DNA of 64,000 bases from Adiantum capillus-veneris (Eukaryota; Streptophyta; Polypodiopsida; Polypodiales; Pteridaceae). The notes under the pieces were generated by a model that saw nothing but the letters and a program-made list of their open reading frames with translations, had not been told where the DNA came from and searched no databases. Of the stretch, positions 10,695 through 21,858 are shown piece by piece. Every line of letters begins with the position of its first letter. Within the stretch, counting starts at the first letter, position 1. A program made the position numbers and the translations under genes. The stretch spans positions 92,493,112-92,557,111 of the forward strand of contig CM043945.1 of assembly GCA_014529385.2 (NCBI GenBank). The letters are read 5' to 3'.

Positions 10695-11774
10695 TCATTG
10701 GCGTCTAATACGTTGCTGTTGCTCCTTAGCCTCAGCTTGAGCTTGTATCTTCTTCAATTTTTTGTGTGCCTTGGCTGCCTTTTTTAAATGGATGGCACTT
10801 AGCTCCTCTTGGATTAAAGGATCATAGTATCTTTTAAATTTACTCCCATTAAGGAATCCAATGGTTTCAACTCCATCAAGAGTTTCCACACGAGTGGTAC
10901 CTTGTGGGGTGATTTCCCATACTCTATATGGTCCTTTTCCCGCATATTTCAACTTTTTCTTTTTGTTATGCACTCCGTACGTATTCCCAACCTTGATATC
11001 CTTGTTCTTCAAATGACGGTCAAACCATTTCTTTCTCCACAAGTGCATTTTTCACAGCCAATTGTCTTTCTTCATCTAACCTATCAAGGATATATAAATG
11101 CTCAACTAGAGGATTACCATCCCAATCTTCTTGTGAAGCTATCCACAGACTAGGAATTACAAACTCCCATGGCATAAATGCTTCTTGTCCATATACCATC
11201 TTGAGTGGTGTACAATTACTAGCCACTTTGTAAGCAGTACGATAAGCCCATAGAGTCGATGTTAGCTTCAAATCCAAATCTGTGCGATGAGCTTCCATTA
11301 TTTTGGTCAAGATAAAAATTAAGGTCTTGTTAGTGCTCTCAGCCTGGCCATTTTCTTGTGGATAATAAGGTGTAGACTTATGGTGGGCTACCATGAAGTT
11401 TTTTGTGAGTTCCTTTCTCACTCCATTTATAAAATGAGTACCATTGTCACTCACAATCTCAAACGGACAACCAAATTGTGTAATAATGTTTTCAAAGAGA
11501 AACTTAGCAGTCTACCTTACATCAACTTCCATGTCGCCTTGGCTTCTGCCCACTTTGTCACATAGTCAGTGGCAACAATAATATATCGAGATTGAATGTT
11601 ACAAGCTGCCGTTGGACTAATGGGGCCTACAAACTCTAAACCCCATTTTTCAAATGGTCGAGTCACTTTAATAGGATGTAAGGGCATCTTATCCTTTTGT
11701 TGTGTGATCTTGTGACGTAGGCATTCATCACACCCTTTTGCAAAAAGTGATGCATCCTTGAATAAGGTAGGCCA
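10695..11774 (-). pseudogene. Gypsy integrase remnant
   Basis: Reading down the minus strand, the pieces are a zinc-finger remnant (CDECLRHK) near 11730, a core starting [12 protein letters not shown] near 11650, then SDNGTHF and STPYYPQENGQAES at 11340-11454, so the second Asp and the Glu of the DDE triad are visible. The first Asp position reads Glu (GLEFVG). The C-terminal part at 10695-11048 has a GPY/F-like KGPYRVWEITPQG followed by an Ala/Lys/Gln-rich tail. At least two frameshifts split the core near 11455-11520 and 11020-11048. It is the 3' continuation of the RNase H at 11775-12482. Confidence 0.8.
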
Positions 11775-12482
11775 TCAATAGCCTGACTGCAACACCTTCC
11801 TAGCAGCTAGTTCCCCTGAAAAATTTCCTCCAACTATACCCATGTGGGATTCTTGCAGTATGTATAAATACTCATCCTCACAAGCACAACGTCTAAAAAT
11901 ATTGTCCTTCCCTAGCTTGTAGAGAGTTCTTGTAATTAGAGAATAAGACTCACATTCCTTTAATAGTTTTTGAGCTATATTCTTACGAAGCTCCTTGGGT
12001 GGAAAACCATTAACTAAAAAGTTCACAATCATCTCACTCCATTCAGGCATGGTCTCGACTAGGAATAGGGAAATATCAGGCAATTCATCATCGATTCTAG
12101 TAGGAGCTTCACCATTGGGTATGCGAGACAAATGATCCGCCATGACATGTCTTTTACCGGGTCTCACCACAACGGTAAAATCAAATTCAAGAAGAATTAA
12201 CAACCATCGTGTAATTCTTCTCGTGGAACAAGGTTTATTTACTAGATACAATAATTCTTGATGATCCACATAGAAAACAAACTTCTTGGCAAGAAGGTAG
12301 TAGCACAATTTCTTCACTTTGTAAATCATAGCTAAACCTTCTCGCTTTGTAGTGGTGTAGTTCCTCTCAGCATCATTCAATTGACGATTTGCAAAGCTAA
12401 TGGGGTAGTCCAATTTATGTTCTCCTGGTTGAGCTCTATAGAACGCACCCAATAGCAAAGTTTGATGCATCAATATGCACAT
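11775..12482 (-). pseudogene. Gypsy RNase H and integrase N-terminus
   Basis: An open frame of 235 codons covers most of the gypsy RNase H domain. Visible are the ISFANRQLNDAERNYTTTKRE block with the catalytic Glu, FYVDHQELLYL with an Asp, and MADHLSRI with the final Asp. It continues into the integrase N-terminal region (ESHMGIVGGNFSGELAARK), where the His that usually precedes FSGE is Asn. It lies directly after the RT fragments and before the integrase core, the usual RT-RNase H-integrase order. The start Met is internal to the polyprotein and not a real start. Confidence 0.85.
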
Positions 12483-12597
12483 GGAAAATTACACTCCAAT
12501 CGTGCACTCATAAAATAGGAGTACTTGTTAAGTCCTTTTTTAATAACTCATAGGCATGGTCACACTCTGCGGTCTAGTGGAACTCAATAAGAAGCTT

Positions 12598-13151
12598 TTA
12601 CAATGGGCAAGCTATCTCGGTAAAGTTTAAAATAAACCATCGATAATAACCAACATGGCCCATGAGCCTTTGAACTCCTTCATAGTTTGTAGGTGGTGGC
12701 AAATCAGCAATGGCTTTAATTTTGCTCTTATCTATGGAAATCCCATTTTTGGACACTATATGCCATAAAATGACTCCATGTTTAACCCAAATTGGCATTT
12801 GAAAAGGTTTAATGAGATGCGATACAATTTGCACTTTTCAAACACTTTTTGTAAACATGATAGACGTTCTTTCCAAGAAGAATAAACACAAAGGTCATCT
12901 AAGAAAGCTTCACAAAACTCCTTCAAATATTCTCTAAAAGTAGTGTTTATTTATCTTTGGAAGGTAGCAGGGGCATTGGTTAAGCCAAAAGCCATAACAC
13001 GAAATGCGAACACTCCAAATTTGGTTATAAAAGAAGTTTTAGCTTGGTTTTTAAGTACAATTGTGATTTGATTGTAGCCAAAGTACCCATCTAAAAAGCT
13101 ATAACCTTCCTTCCCTGGGATGACTGCTTCATTGAGATTCGTATCTGCCAT
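12598..13151 (-). pseudogene. Gypsy reverse transcriptase fragments
   Basis: Fragment 12951-13151 contains the RT palm block GYSFLDGYFGYNQI and AFGLTNAPATFQR. Between fragments, in another frame near 12894-12905, the active-site box reads FLDDLCVYS, a YxDD variant. Fragment 12598-12834 contains GHVGYYRWFI and the connection region. The N-terminal RT fingers are missing: only a short stretch precedes GYSFLDG. Several frameshifts separate the pieces, so no functional RT can be made. Confidence 0.85.
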
Positions 13152-13210
13152 GACATGAAACTGATATGGGCATTGATGACCGTCAATATTGATTGATGGA
13201 TTGGCTTGAC

Positions 13211-13468
13211 CTAAGCTAATTGACTTAGGTTAACTATCCTTCTTTGGTTTGTAGCTTTGAGCTCTATCTGATTTGTCTTTAATGATACATCTATCATCTT
13301 CACGTATGTAGAATATTTGTTGACATTGACTCGAGCTCCAGTTTCCACAAGTGCTCGCACAAGTGTTGGCTCTATCGATCCATTTGGAAGTTGTATTGTG
13401 ATGCGTAGATCCATACCTTTAAGACAATTTTTCTCTTTTTGAATCGCTTTGATTTGAGGAGGTTCCAT
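13211..13468 (-). pseudogene. Gypsy aspartic protease remnant, catalytic Asp changed to Glu
   Basis: The 85-codon frame contains VRALVETGARVNV, corresponding to the ALVDTGAxxNV active-site box of retroviral-type proteases. The catalytic Asp is replaced by Glu, which should abolish activity. It precedes the RT fragments as expected for PR-RT order, but the linking RT N-terminus is deleted. An integrase C-terminus of another copy ends only about 70 bp upstream, at 13539. Confidence 0.6.
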
Positions 13469-13538
13469 GGTAGGTGATGGAATTTACATGTTTGTTTTAT
13501 CATTCCTTGCGCTTAAAAATCTACAACTTAGCTTCCTC

Positions 13539-14450
13539 CTAAGCTTGTGCTTGATTAGCCTGGGCTTGCTTCTTTGTTTCAGCTGCTTTTTGGATCTTCT
13601 CCAACATTTTAGTTGTTAATAGAAAATGATATTTCTTCAATCTGCATCCACTAATCCAATTGGACATCTCTTCTTTCTCTAATGTTGCAAGCTTTATGGC
13701 TCCACTCGATGATGTGTCATGAATCACAAATGGGCCATTACCTTGCTTCTATAGTTTCTTGTAGTTTTGTTTCAAAGTGTAAACTAATACATAGTCTCCC
13801 TTTTTGAACTCCTTATTGATCAAATGTTGATAGTGAAACTCTTTCATGCATCTTTTTGGGGCATAGATGCCTACGAAAGCTTGTAAGCATATCTCATCTA
13901 GATTTTTGAGAACATCTAGTCTCTTTGATAGCTTGTGACCTATCCATTCTTAGTCTTTGGCTACTCAAAGAATTGGAATCAAGAAAGCTATGGGTAATAT
14001 AGCATTAAGTCCAAACACCAAGCTAAAAGGTATTATTACAATCAATGTTTGGTCTGTTACTCTATATGCCAATAAAGCTAAATGTAGCTTTTGGTCCCAA
14101 TCAGCTCTTGATTCACCTACTATCTTTGTGAGCACCGTGCATAGGATTTTATCTATGTTGCGGCCTACCCATTATCTTGAGGGTAATAGGGTGTTGATTT
14201 GCAACAAATTACCATGAATTATGAAGTGAGACCCTTTGTCGCTAACTATCTCAATCGGTAGCCCATATCTTGTAAAGACTGTCTCATACAGAAATTGCAT
14301 TGTCATAATTGCATCATTCTTCTGTATCGCTTTTGCTTCTACCTATTTGGTTAGATAATTTGTTGGCCACTATGATATAGTGAGCATGCATACAATACGC
14401 AAGAGGTGCTATCGGCCCTACAAAATCTATGTCCCATTTGGCGAATCATC
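13539..14450 (-). pseudogene. Second gypsy integrase fragment, truncated
   Basis: The minus strand from 14450 begins abruptly inside the integrase core (KWDIDFVGPIAPL, containing the first catalytic Asp), continues through a SDKGSHF-like block near 14240, and ends with the C-terminal region GAIKLATLEKEEMSNWI and an Ala/Gln-rich tail at 13539-13727. Many stops and frameshifts are present. The PYYPQDNG block is disrupted near 14180-14210. The fragment has the same orientation as the protease-RT-integrase remnant that follows, so integrase of one copy is joined to protease of another with no LTR between them. Confidence 0.75.
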
Positions 14451-14474
14451 TTGCTTCCACGCGTAAAAAATTTA

Positions 14475-14825
14475 TGAAAACACTTTGGGGGGTCAAACAA
14501 AGGGAATAATTTAGGCGATGATTTCAGGAGAAATTTCTTTTATCATAGCTTAACTAGAAGGTCTTCTAGGTATAGCCTCTAGTCAGTCCTCGAACATGAA
14601 ATACTTTGCTCTCGCAATTAAACAACTTAATTGACCAGAGAGAATTGAGAAGATTGCCCATGGTATTAATAGCCGACCTCTGGTGCCTTTCAATCGTTAA
14701 ATTAGCAACCCCAAACTTGTTTAGTTTTTTCCCTTTACAACTACTTATGAGTTTGATTATATTATAGTTTAATGTTTACTGCTGAGAAATTGTTTAATAT
14801 TCTGTTACCAATCAATTTGTGTGCC
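14475..14825. repeat. Diverged direct repeat, right copy
   Basis: Partner of 8106-8460 in the same orientation. It abuts the truncated integrase fragment ending at 14450. Confidence 0.4.
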
Positions 14826-14986
14826 TACTCATTGCATATGTTTTTTAATTGTATATGAGAATGCAAATACTGTACGATTTTTGGTTGATTTTGTAGTGTT
14901 TGACAAAAGCTCAAGACTACAAACTCAGATGCTCTTCCACCTCGACAAACCGGCTTCATCTCAATAGCTTCCGAGGACATAATCTA

Positions 14987-15202
14987 CATCAGGAAGGGGG
15001 ACATGTTAACCCTCACGGACACCCTATCACCTTCGACGTTTGCCTTATTATTATTTGATTGAGTCATGGACCAGGCTAGGTGATCACCGATGAGAGGTGC
15101 ACCACTTATTCTATTTTTTCATTATTTTTGCAACGACTGACCATTGTGGGCGCCCATGTGTGAATGGGTCAAACTCTTATAAAAGGTCTATTTTGACCTA
15201 AA
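14987..15202 (+). mobile_element. Polypurine tract and start of a plus-strand LTR-like segment
   Basis: AGGAAGGGGGACA at about 14990-15003 is followed by TGTTAACCCTCAC, the arrangement of a polypurine tract next to an LTR. A TATA-like CTTATAAAAGG lies near 15176-15186. The far end and the rest of the element cannot be located, so this is a candidate only. Confidence 0.3.
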
Positions 15203-15302
15203 AACCTCATTATGGGGGGTGCATGCTAAGAAGTGCTCTTGCTCTACCTCTATCTCCTTCTCCTTCGTGTGCTCACGGGTGTGTGTGTGTGTGTGTGTGC
15301 TT

Positions 15303-15378
<76 letters not shown>

Positions 15379-16851
15379 ATGGTAGTTTGAAGTTAGAAGT
15401 GGTTTGTAGATCCTCATCGGATTGGACGGGTGCATATGGAGGGTCAGAACTTGAGTGTGCTAATAGGTCTTAAGTGCTCACATTATGGAGCATGTCGGTC
15501 TTTCTAGATTGGCAATCGGAGTCCACACGGCCAAGCTATTTTGGTCGCCTTGGTAAGTGTGCCATCCCAGGTTTTGTGGGCTCGTCGGGGTCTGCCGAGG
15601 TGGTATCTAGCATATGAAGCTACTCGGAAGTTACAGGACATTGATTGAGGTTGTGGGCATGGAGTTAGGTCCAATTGAAGTTGGCGGTTAGGAAAGGCGG
15701 TGAGGTATCACATGATTTTTTGCCATTTCTGGGCTTGTCTTTTGAGGGCACAAAAAGGTCAGACTGAGGAGAAGGTGACAAGAGTCGAAGTCGAGAACCT
15801 CAACTTCTGGGGGGATTTTACAAAAGTTCCATTGGATGAGTGAGCAGGTAGATGGGGAGGTCAAAACAAGCACAAAAGGTTATTTCATATATAAGTTAAT
15901 GGAGGTTTTGGGAGCTTTTTGAAGAGCAGTAGACTAGGGGCTGCCATGCGGTGATGCAAAAAATCCCACATGGGATGCAGGGCCAAAAAAGGGGAAAGTA
16001 TACTATCTCATAAGCAACACGAGAGAGATCCAATGGTGCTCTCCTCAGCTCCCTCACGTGCGCTAGGTTGCTGGCGCTATTGTCGACGCGTTGTGGTGGT
16101 TTGATGGTGTTGGTGGCATGCACTACCGCTTGTTGGTGGAACCATGGCGACGCTCTGTCAGCGCTCTCTGGCAAACTATTGGCACCCAGTTGGAGCGGGT
16201 TCACACCGTGGGGACCCAGCGGGTCTTCCCCTTTTCAATGAGAGATTGTCGGCCTTCTAATTCATAACTAGAGCACGTGGTTGGCTTCCTAAGGGGACGC
16301 TCCATGCAACCGCCCATGTAGAAAATATCAAGGGGAACTCTAAGATGTGTTGGGTAAAAAAACACGCCCTATAAGGGGGAATTTTTTAACACGTTTTGAT
16401 GGCCTTTTGCCTGACAACCTGTAGAGGAGCCATGATCATTGTAAGAGCATGGGTGTGTGGTGTTTTGTGAAGAAATCCAGCTCCATTACTTCTCTTTTTG
16501 TTGTCTCTTTCCCGCCCCTTGCTCTCCTTTATCTGCTTTGTGTTGTGGTGTTGGTGTGTGTGAGCAAATGTGCCCCACGGGCCGTTTGTGGTGTGTAGAG
16601 TGAGAGCTAGAGCGAGGTTTTTTGTGTGTGGTCCTAGTGTGTGGAATTGAAGCAATGAGATTGGCATATGGATGTTGATTGTGATGAGAGAGTGTGCATG
16701 GCAAAGCGTATGTGCATTGGTGTGTGTTTCATTGAAAAGTGTGTCGTTTTGGTGGTGATTTTGAGTGGATTGGGGTGCTGTGAGTAGCCTGCGCTATAGA
16801 AAGGCATCTATCTATATTGTGTGCTGGGTGTGTTCCCATTTTCCCCTTTCC
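15203..16851 (+). repeat. Copy A of the ~1.5 kb promoter-bearing repeat
   Basis: From GTTATGGTAGTTTGAAG at 15377 to CTTTCCA at about 16851 this matches 18997-20524 closely through almost the whole length. A weaker match extends left to about 15203. Near the right end both copies share a TATA position (CTATAGAAAGG here, CTATATAAAGG in copy B) followed by TGTGTGCTGGGTGTGTTCCC. Similarity stops soon after that promoter. The (TG)n(AG)n array at 15280-15374 is present only in this copy. Confidence 0.75.
15280..15374 (+). repeat. (TG)n and (AG)n microsatellite
   Basis: About 20 bp of TG repeat is followed, after CTTGGG, by about 70 bp of AG repeat. Confidence 0.95.
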
Positions 16852-18702
16852 ATCTTCTAGTGCCCCCATAGAGGAGCATCTGATTGCTCCCGATTGAAGG
16901 TAAAGATAGGGTTTTAGTGATGCTAGATGGGTGGTTTTTGAAGAGTAGGTGCCATTGAAGAAGATGTGGTCAGGTTTCCAATTTTTATTAGGGTGAAAGA
17001 CACAAAAACGTGGCAAAAGGACTACAGATTGTTTCTTCTTAAGAGCAGTTTGTTGAGGGAAGAAGGTGCAGCTCAAGTTTTTTCGCTCCTGGTTTGTGGT
17101 AAAGCAAAGAGGTCGTACGACGGTATACATGATATAGAAAAGCTCGATTGGGTGTCTTTGGAAGCGGCCATTTGATGCAAGCTGGACGGTTTGAAGTAGA
17201 GCTTGGATGGTGATTTTTAAGAATTTGAGTGGAAGTTCTAAGCTCTTTGGAAACAACTTATGAAGGTAACTGATGCAAAAAATGATGATTTTTAAAAGTT
17301 GAGCAAGTTTATGGATTGCATGCATGAGGATGTTCGAGATAAGATAGAAGTGGATGGGCCTATGTTATATGCAAAAGTGGTGAATTTTGGAAGAGGCCGG
17401 ACCAAAATGATTTTGAAGAAGCGTCAAGCTAAGCAGGGTTGGCCAAGTCCAGTGGTGCCAAAGCCAGTTGATGCGGTGGAAAGAAAGGTGAAGCCGATGC
17501 AAGAGATTCTAACTGTGCGTGAAGAGCTGAGGGTCCTTTGGTTGTAGAGGGATAGATTTTTTTCTATGCCCAAGATGTTGGTCAAGTTCCTTTGGTTTGC
17601 AATAGAGATCAGAAAGGGAGGTTTGCAGACGAGGTTGAAGCCATGGAGATAGACAAAATTTCGGATCTTGAGACAGAAGAGGAGGTGAAAACAGGTTATA
17701 GCAACTCTCTAGATGCAGATATGACCTGGAATAGATTCTTCCCATTCGAGGTATGAAGAGTATGATCTCTTACATGTGGATAAAGATGTGGTAAATATGT
17801 GTGAGGAGTGGGGAGAAGTGCAAGCAAAAATGCTGGACAAAACTAGGTAGATGCATCTAGGCCTATGATGAGAACATGCAGGTAAAGGTGGTATGTGGTA
17901 CAACATTAATGGTTATTCTTGTGAAAGTGGCAATGGAATGTGCTACAGTGGGGCAAAAGGTGCAAAGCTTTTCCAGAAGGGATGAAGCTGCTTAGTTTAT
18001 AGAGGAAGACCAAGTGAAAGAAGCGATGGCGGTTTCTCCATCTACCCCACTTTTTATGGAAGGGCTTGATGATGCTGGGATTAAGGCTGCTACATATATA
18101 GAGGCAAGTGCAAAGCTAATGGTGGTGAAAAAGGAGCCTATGATGGAAGAGATGCAGTAGGTGGGAATGAAGGGGAGTCCTGGGTTGTGGCTTTGTCCAA
18201 GCTTTCAAAAGAGGTATGTGGTTCATGGCTGAAGGGTATTCTTGTGAGGGCAGTTGTGCAATGGATTATTCGTCGACTACAGGGTTCTCTTACATTGCTA
18301 CGAGGGAGGGTCAGGTATAGTCACGTATACATGTGAAGGAGGATGATGTGCATTGTGGTACTCTATTTGAAGCAGATTGGATATAAGATGATGCTTGGAA
18401 AGGTGAAGGTATGTTGTGGACATTTTATATGCATGGTTGGCTATGTGCTTGGGTGCATCACTATGTGGAGTGTTTGCAGATGGATGGACGCGAGCAGCAC
18501 CAAGTGTATGATCCAGATGATTTGACAAGCAGGGGATTGGGCAACCCTCTTGAGAAGAAGTGGCAAGAAGCAGGAACAAGACTTTGTACATATGGTAGCG
18601 GTTTTTGGGTTTTCTCACAGTGTTTGCTTAGTTTTGTAGTTTTCAAATTTCAATAAGCAAGCTTGTTGTTGAACATGAATGTTCAACGAGGGGGTTGGGA
18701 AA
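16852..18702 (+). mobile_element. Interior between repeat copies A and B, with gag-like fragment
   Basis: The 82-codon frame at 17299-17547 (KFMDCMHEDVRDKIEVDG...KKRQAKQG) has the flavour of a retrotransposon capsid: a short helix with a DKI block, then a basic linker. I do not claim a firm family match. Beyond it, to about 18650, the plus strand shows broken coding-like segments rich in acidic residues. At 18688-18702 GAGGGGGTTGGGAAA precedes TGATGG and may be a polypurine tract. If copies A and B are LTRs, this is a ~1.9 kb non-autonomous interior. Confidence 0.35.
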
Positions 18703-18837
18703 TGATGGTGCTGCTAAAGTTGGTCAATGCTATGAAGAGGGAAAACCTCATGGCTATGTGTGCCTACAAGTGCATGTCAAGGCGGTAAAGCAGGTATGAA
18801 GGTCATGGACAAACAGGTGGTTGCAGATGTGTATGCT

Positions 18838-20524
18838 TTATGGGGTTATATAGGCAAGGTGCTCTTTCGTGGTGCCTATCAAATGTGGCCGGTCAAAGTG
18901 TTCAGGGTGCTGAAATGCAAGTGCCAAGTGTGGTCCTTTGAAGTGTTCTCCAAGCCAGTCCAGACGGCTCCGTAATCGGGCTACAGGGTGCAAGTTATGG
19001 TAGTTTGAAGTTAGAAGTGGTTTGCAGATCCTCATCGGATTGGATAGGTGCAGGTGGATGGTTAGAGCTTGGGTCTGATAATAGGTCTAAAGTGCTCACA
19101 TTATGAAGCATGTCACTCTTTCCAGATTGGCAATCAGATTCCAAACTGCCAAGCTATGAGCAATTGAAGTTTTTCCAAGGACCTGTTATGTGCCATCCTG
19201 GTCGCCTTGGTAAGTGTTCCATAGGATGTTTTTATGGGATCTCCATGGTTTGCAAAGGTGGTATGCAACATATGAAGCTAGGCGGAAGTTACAAGATGTT
19301 GATTAGAGCTGTGCGGCACGGAGTTAGGTCCGGTTGAAGTTGGCGGTTAGCAGAGATAGTGGGGTATCAGATGATTTTTTGTCAGTTTTGGGCTTGTCGT
19401 TCGAGGGCATGGAAAGGTCGGACTAAGGAGCAGGTGATGGGAGTCGAAGTCGGGAACTTGAGCTTCCAAGGGAATTTTACAGAAGTTCCATTGGATCAGT
19501 GAGCATGCAAGTGATGAGGTTCAAACAAGCACAAAAAAGATAATTTTAATTATAAGTTAATGGAAGTTTTGGGCATTCTTTTTTTATAGTAGTAGTAGAC
19601 AAGAGGCTGCCACATGGCGATGCAAAAAATCCCACATGGGATGCAGGGCCGAAAACATATAGCAAATGTGTGCAACCCAAGAGAGGGAGAGAGAGCTCCA
19701 ATGGTGCTCCCCTCACCCCCCTTGCGTGCGCCGCCCGTTGGCGCTACTGTGGGCGTGTTGTGGTGGTTCGATGGTGTTGGTAGTGTGCACTGCTGCTTGT
19801 TGGTGTTACCATGGCAGCGCTCTGTCAACGCTCTCTGGAGGACTATTGGCGCCCAGTTGGGGCGGGTTCAAACCTTGGGGACACCATGGGTCCCCTGTTT
19901 CAACGATAGATCGTCGGCTTTCTAATTCAGAACTAGAGCATGCGGTTGGCTTCCTTAGGGGGCACTCCATGCAACCACCCATGCAGTAAGTAACAAGGGG
20001 AACTCGGACATGTGTCTGATAAAAAAAGAGCTTGCTAAGATTGTCACAGATGCCCTATAAGGGGCATATTCTGCACGTTTTGATGGACAACCCGTAGAGG
20101 AGCCGTGATCATTGTGAGAGCGTGGGTGGGTGTTTTGTGAAGAAATAAAGCTCCATTACTTCTCTTTTTCTATCTCTTCCCCACCCCCTTCTCTCCTTCA
20201 TCTGCTTCGTGTTGTGGTGCCAATGTGTGTGAGTGTGTGTGCCTCTTAGGTTGTTTGTGGTCTGCAGAGCGAGAGCGAGAGAGAGGTTTTTTGTTCGATG
20301 ATGGTGTGTGAATTGAAGCAATGAGATTCGCTTATGGATGTTGATTTTGATGAGAGTGTGTGCGTCGAGTGGTGACCAGGCAGAACGTATGTGCGTGTGT
20401 TATTGAAAAGTGAGTCATTTCGGTGGTGATTTTGAGTGGATTGGACCGGGGTGCTCTGAGTACCCTGGGCTATATAAAGGCATCTGTATTGTGTGTTGGG
20501 TGTGTTCCCATTTCCCTCTTTCCA
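18838..20524 (+). repeat. Copy B of the ~1.5 kb promoter-bearing repeat
   Basis: This matches copy A from 18997 to 20524 and shows a good TATA box, CTATATAAAGG, near 20470. It also shares a block with copy C upstream of 18997 (compare GACGGCTCCGTAATCGGGCT here with the sequence near 4793-4815), so the full repeat starts earlier than the best-matching part. Confidence 0.75.
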
Positions 20525-21171
20525 ACGTGAGGGAGTAGTAGTTGTATGACATAATTTCTTCTCCCTCTATTGTGCTCTTCTTCTCGCTTCATTATCTCTG
20601 CAAATACCCAAATGAACACACACACACACACACATGCTCGTGCATACACACTCTTTATTTAGTAATGTGTGCCCACGCACATGCGGTGGTATCTCATCTT
20701 TGAATTACCAATGGGAGATGTGCAAAAAAGCTAATTAAGATAGGAGGCCAAAGGTGGAGTTGAGTCCAATAGTGAGAGGAGAGGTTCCAAGCATGGAGAG
20801 GAGGGAGGACTTGGGAGAAAAGGGCGGAGGGAGGGATCCAACCACACCAGGAAGGGAGGAGCTTGAGAGAGAAGGGTGCGGCTATGGAGAAGAGAGAGCA
20901 ACATCATTTGAGAGGATGGAGCAACCATAGTCATGGTGAGGAGGGGAATGTTAGGAAAGGAGGGAGAAGCCATAGACAAGGAGGGAGCAGCCATCATCAT
21001 GGATTCAACAAATTCAAATCCGAAAATGCTCTTCAACCCACCCACCGCATTAATTAACACTAGAATGGTAACATGACAGTTTTATGTCCTTGGACACTTT
21101 TGTGTCCTATTAAGTGAACAATTTGCTTGAATTATTTGAAGAGTATGAAAATGAAATTCTAGGTGCTATAT
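20525..21171. other. Spacer with (AC)n and purine-rich tract, no gene
   Basis: Contains a short (AC)n at about 20615-20634 and a GGA-rich stretch at about 20755-21000 with repeated GGGAGGA-like words. No coding motif is visible. The sequence just before 21172 provides the left target-site flank of the compact LTR element. Confidence 0.5.
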
Positions 21172-21317
21172 TGTGGTGTACACAGGATTAGGACCAAACT
21201 AGGCTTGCCTCTTGCATCGGAGAGCAGCTCCTTATATTAACTTGAGAGGTAGTTACAACCATAACATGTCCGACCACACTAGGTGGCCGGACTCTACTTG
21301 CACGACCACACACCACA
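21172..21317 (-). repeat. 3' LTR of the compact element
   Basis: A 146-bp LTR differing at only about three positions from 22783-22928. Confidence 0.85.
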
Positions 21318-21858
21318 CCTCCCCCCTTAGGGAGAAAAAAGATGGACATCTTTTTTACAATTTGGGCTGAGAATGGACTCGACAGGAAGGGATCAACTCC
21401 AACGCCTCATCCGGGGGGAGTGATCATACAACGGCTTAGGGGCTAGAAACTGAACTTGGGGGCTAGACTCGACATCATGCCGATCATCGTCAAGGCACGG
21501 AACTCATACATCTCGCTTATGCAAACATTAGGTCGCTATCCCAATGTAATGGACAAGACGAGGAACGACTAAGGACTAAATCCTAACAAAATAAATTTTT
21601 CGCGACATACATCCCTTCCCGAAGGAGTTTGGTGTGATGATAATGGTCATTCAACAAAAACTAAATTGCGACATGAACTAAAGATGAAAAGACTATCACT
21701 AAACACATAATGAAAGCTTGAGCTTCACGATTGTAGCACTGCTTCATGACCAACAAGACTAGAAGGTCGGGCACCTCTGCAACAAAGCTGCAGCAACTCT
21801 CTATGATTCGAGCATGTTGAAAACAAGAACAACTGAAAAGCATCCGCAAACCAAGACA

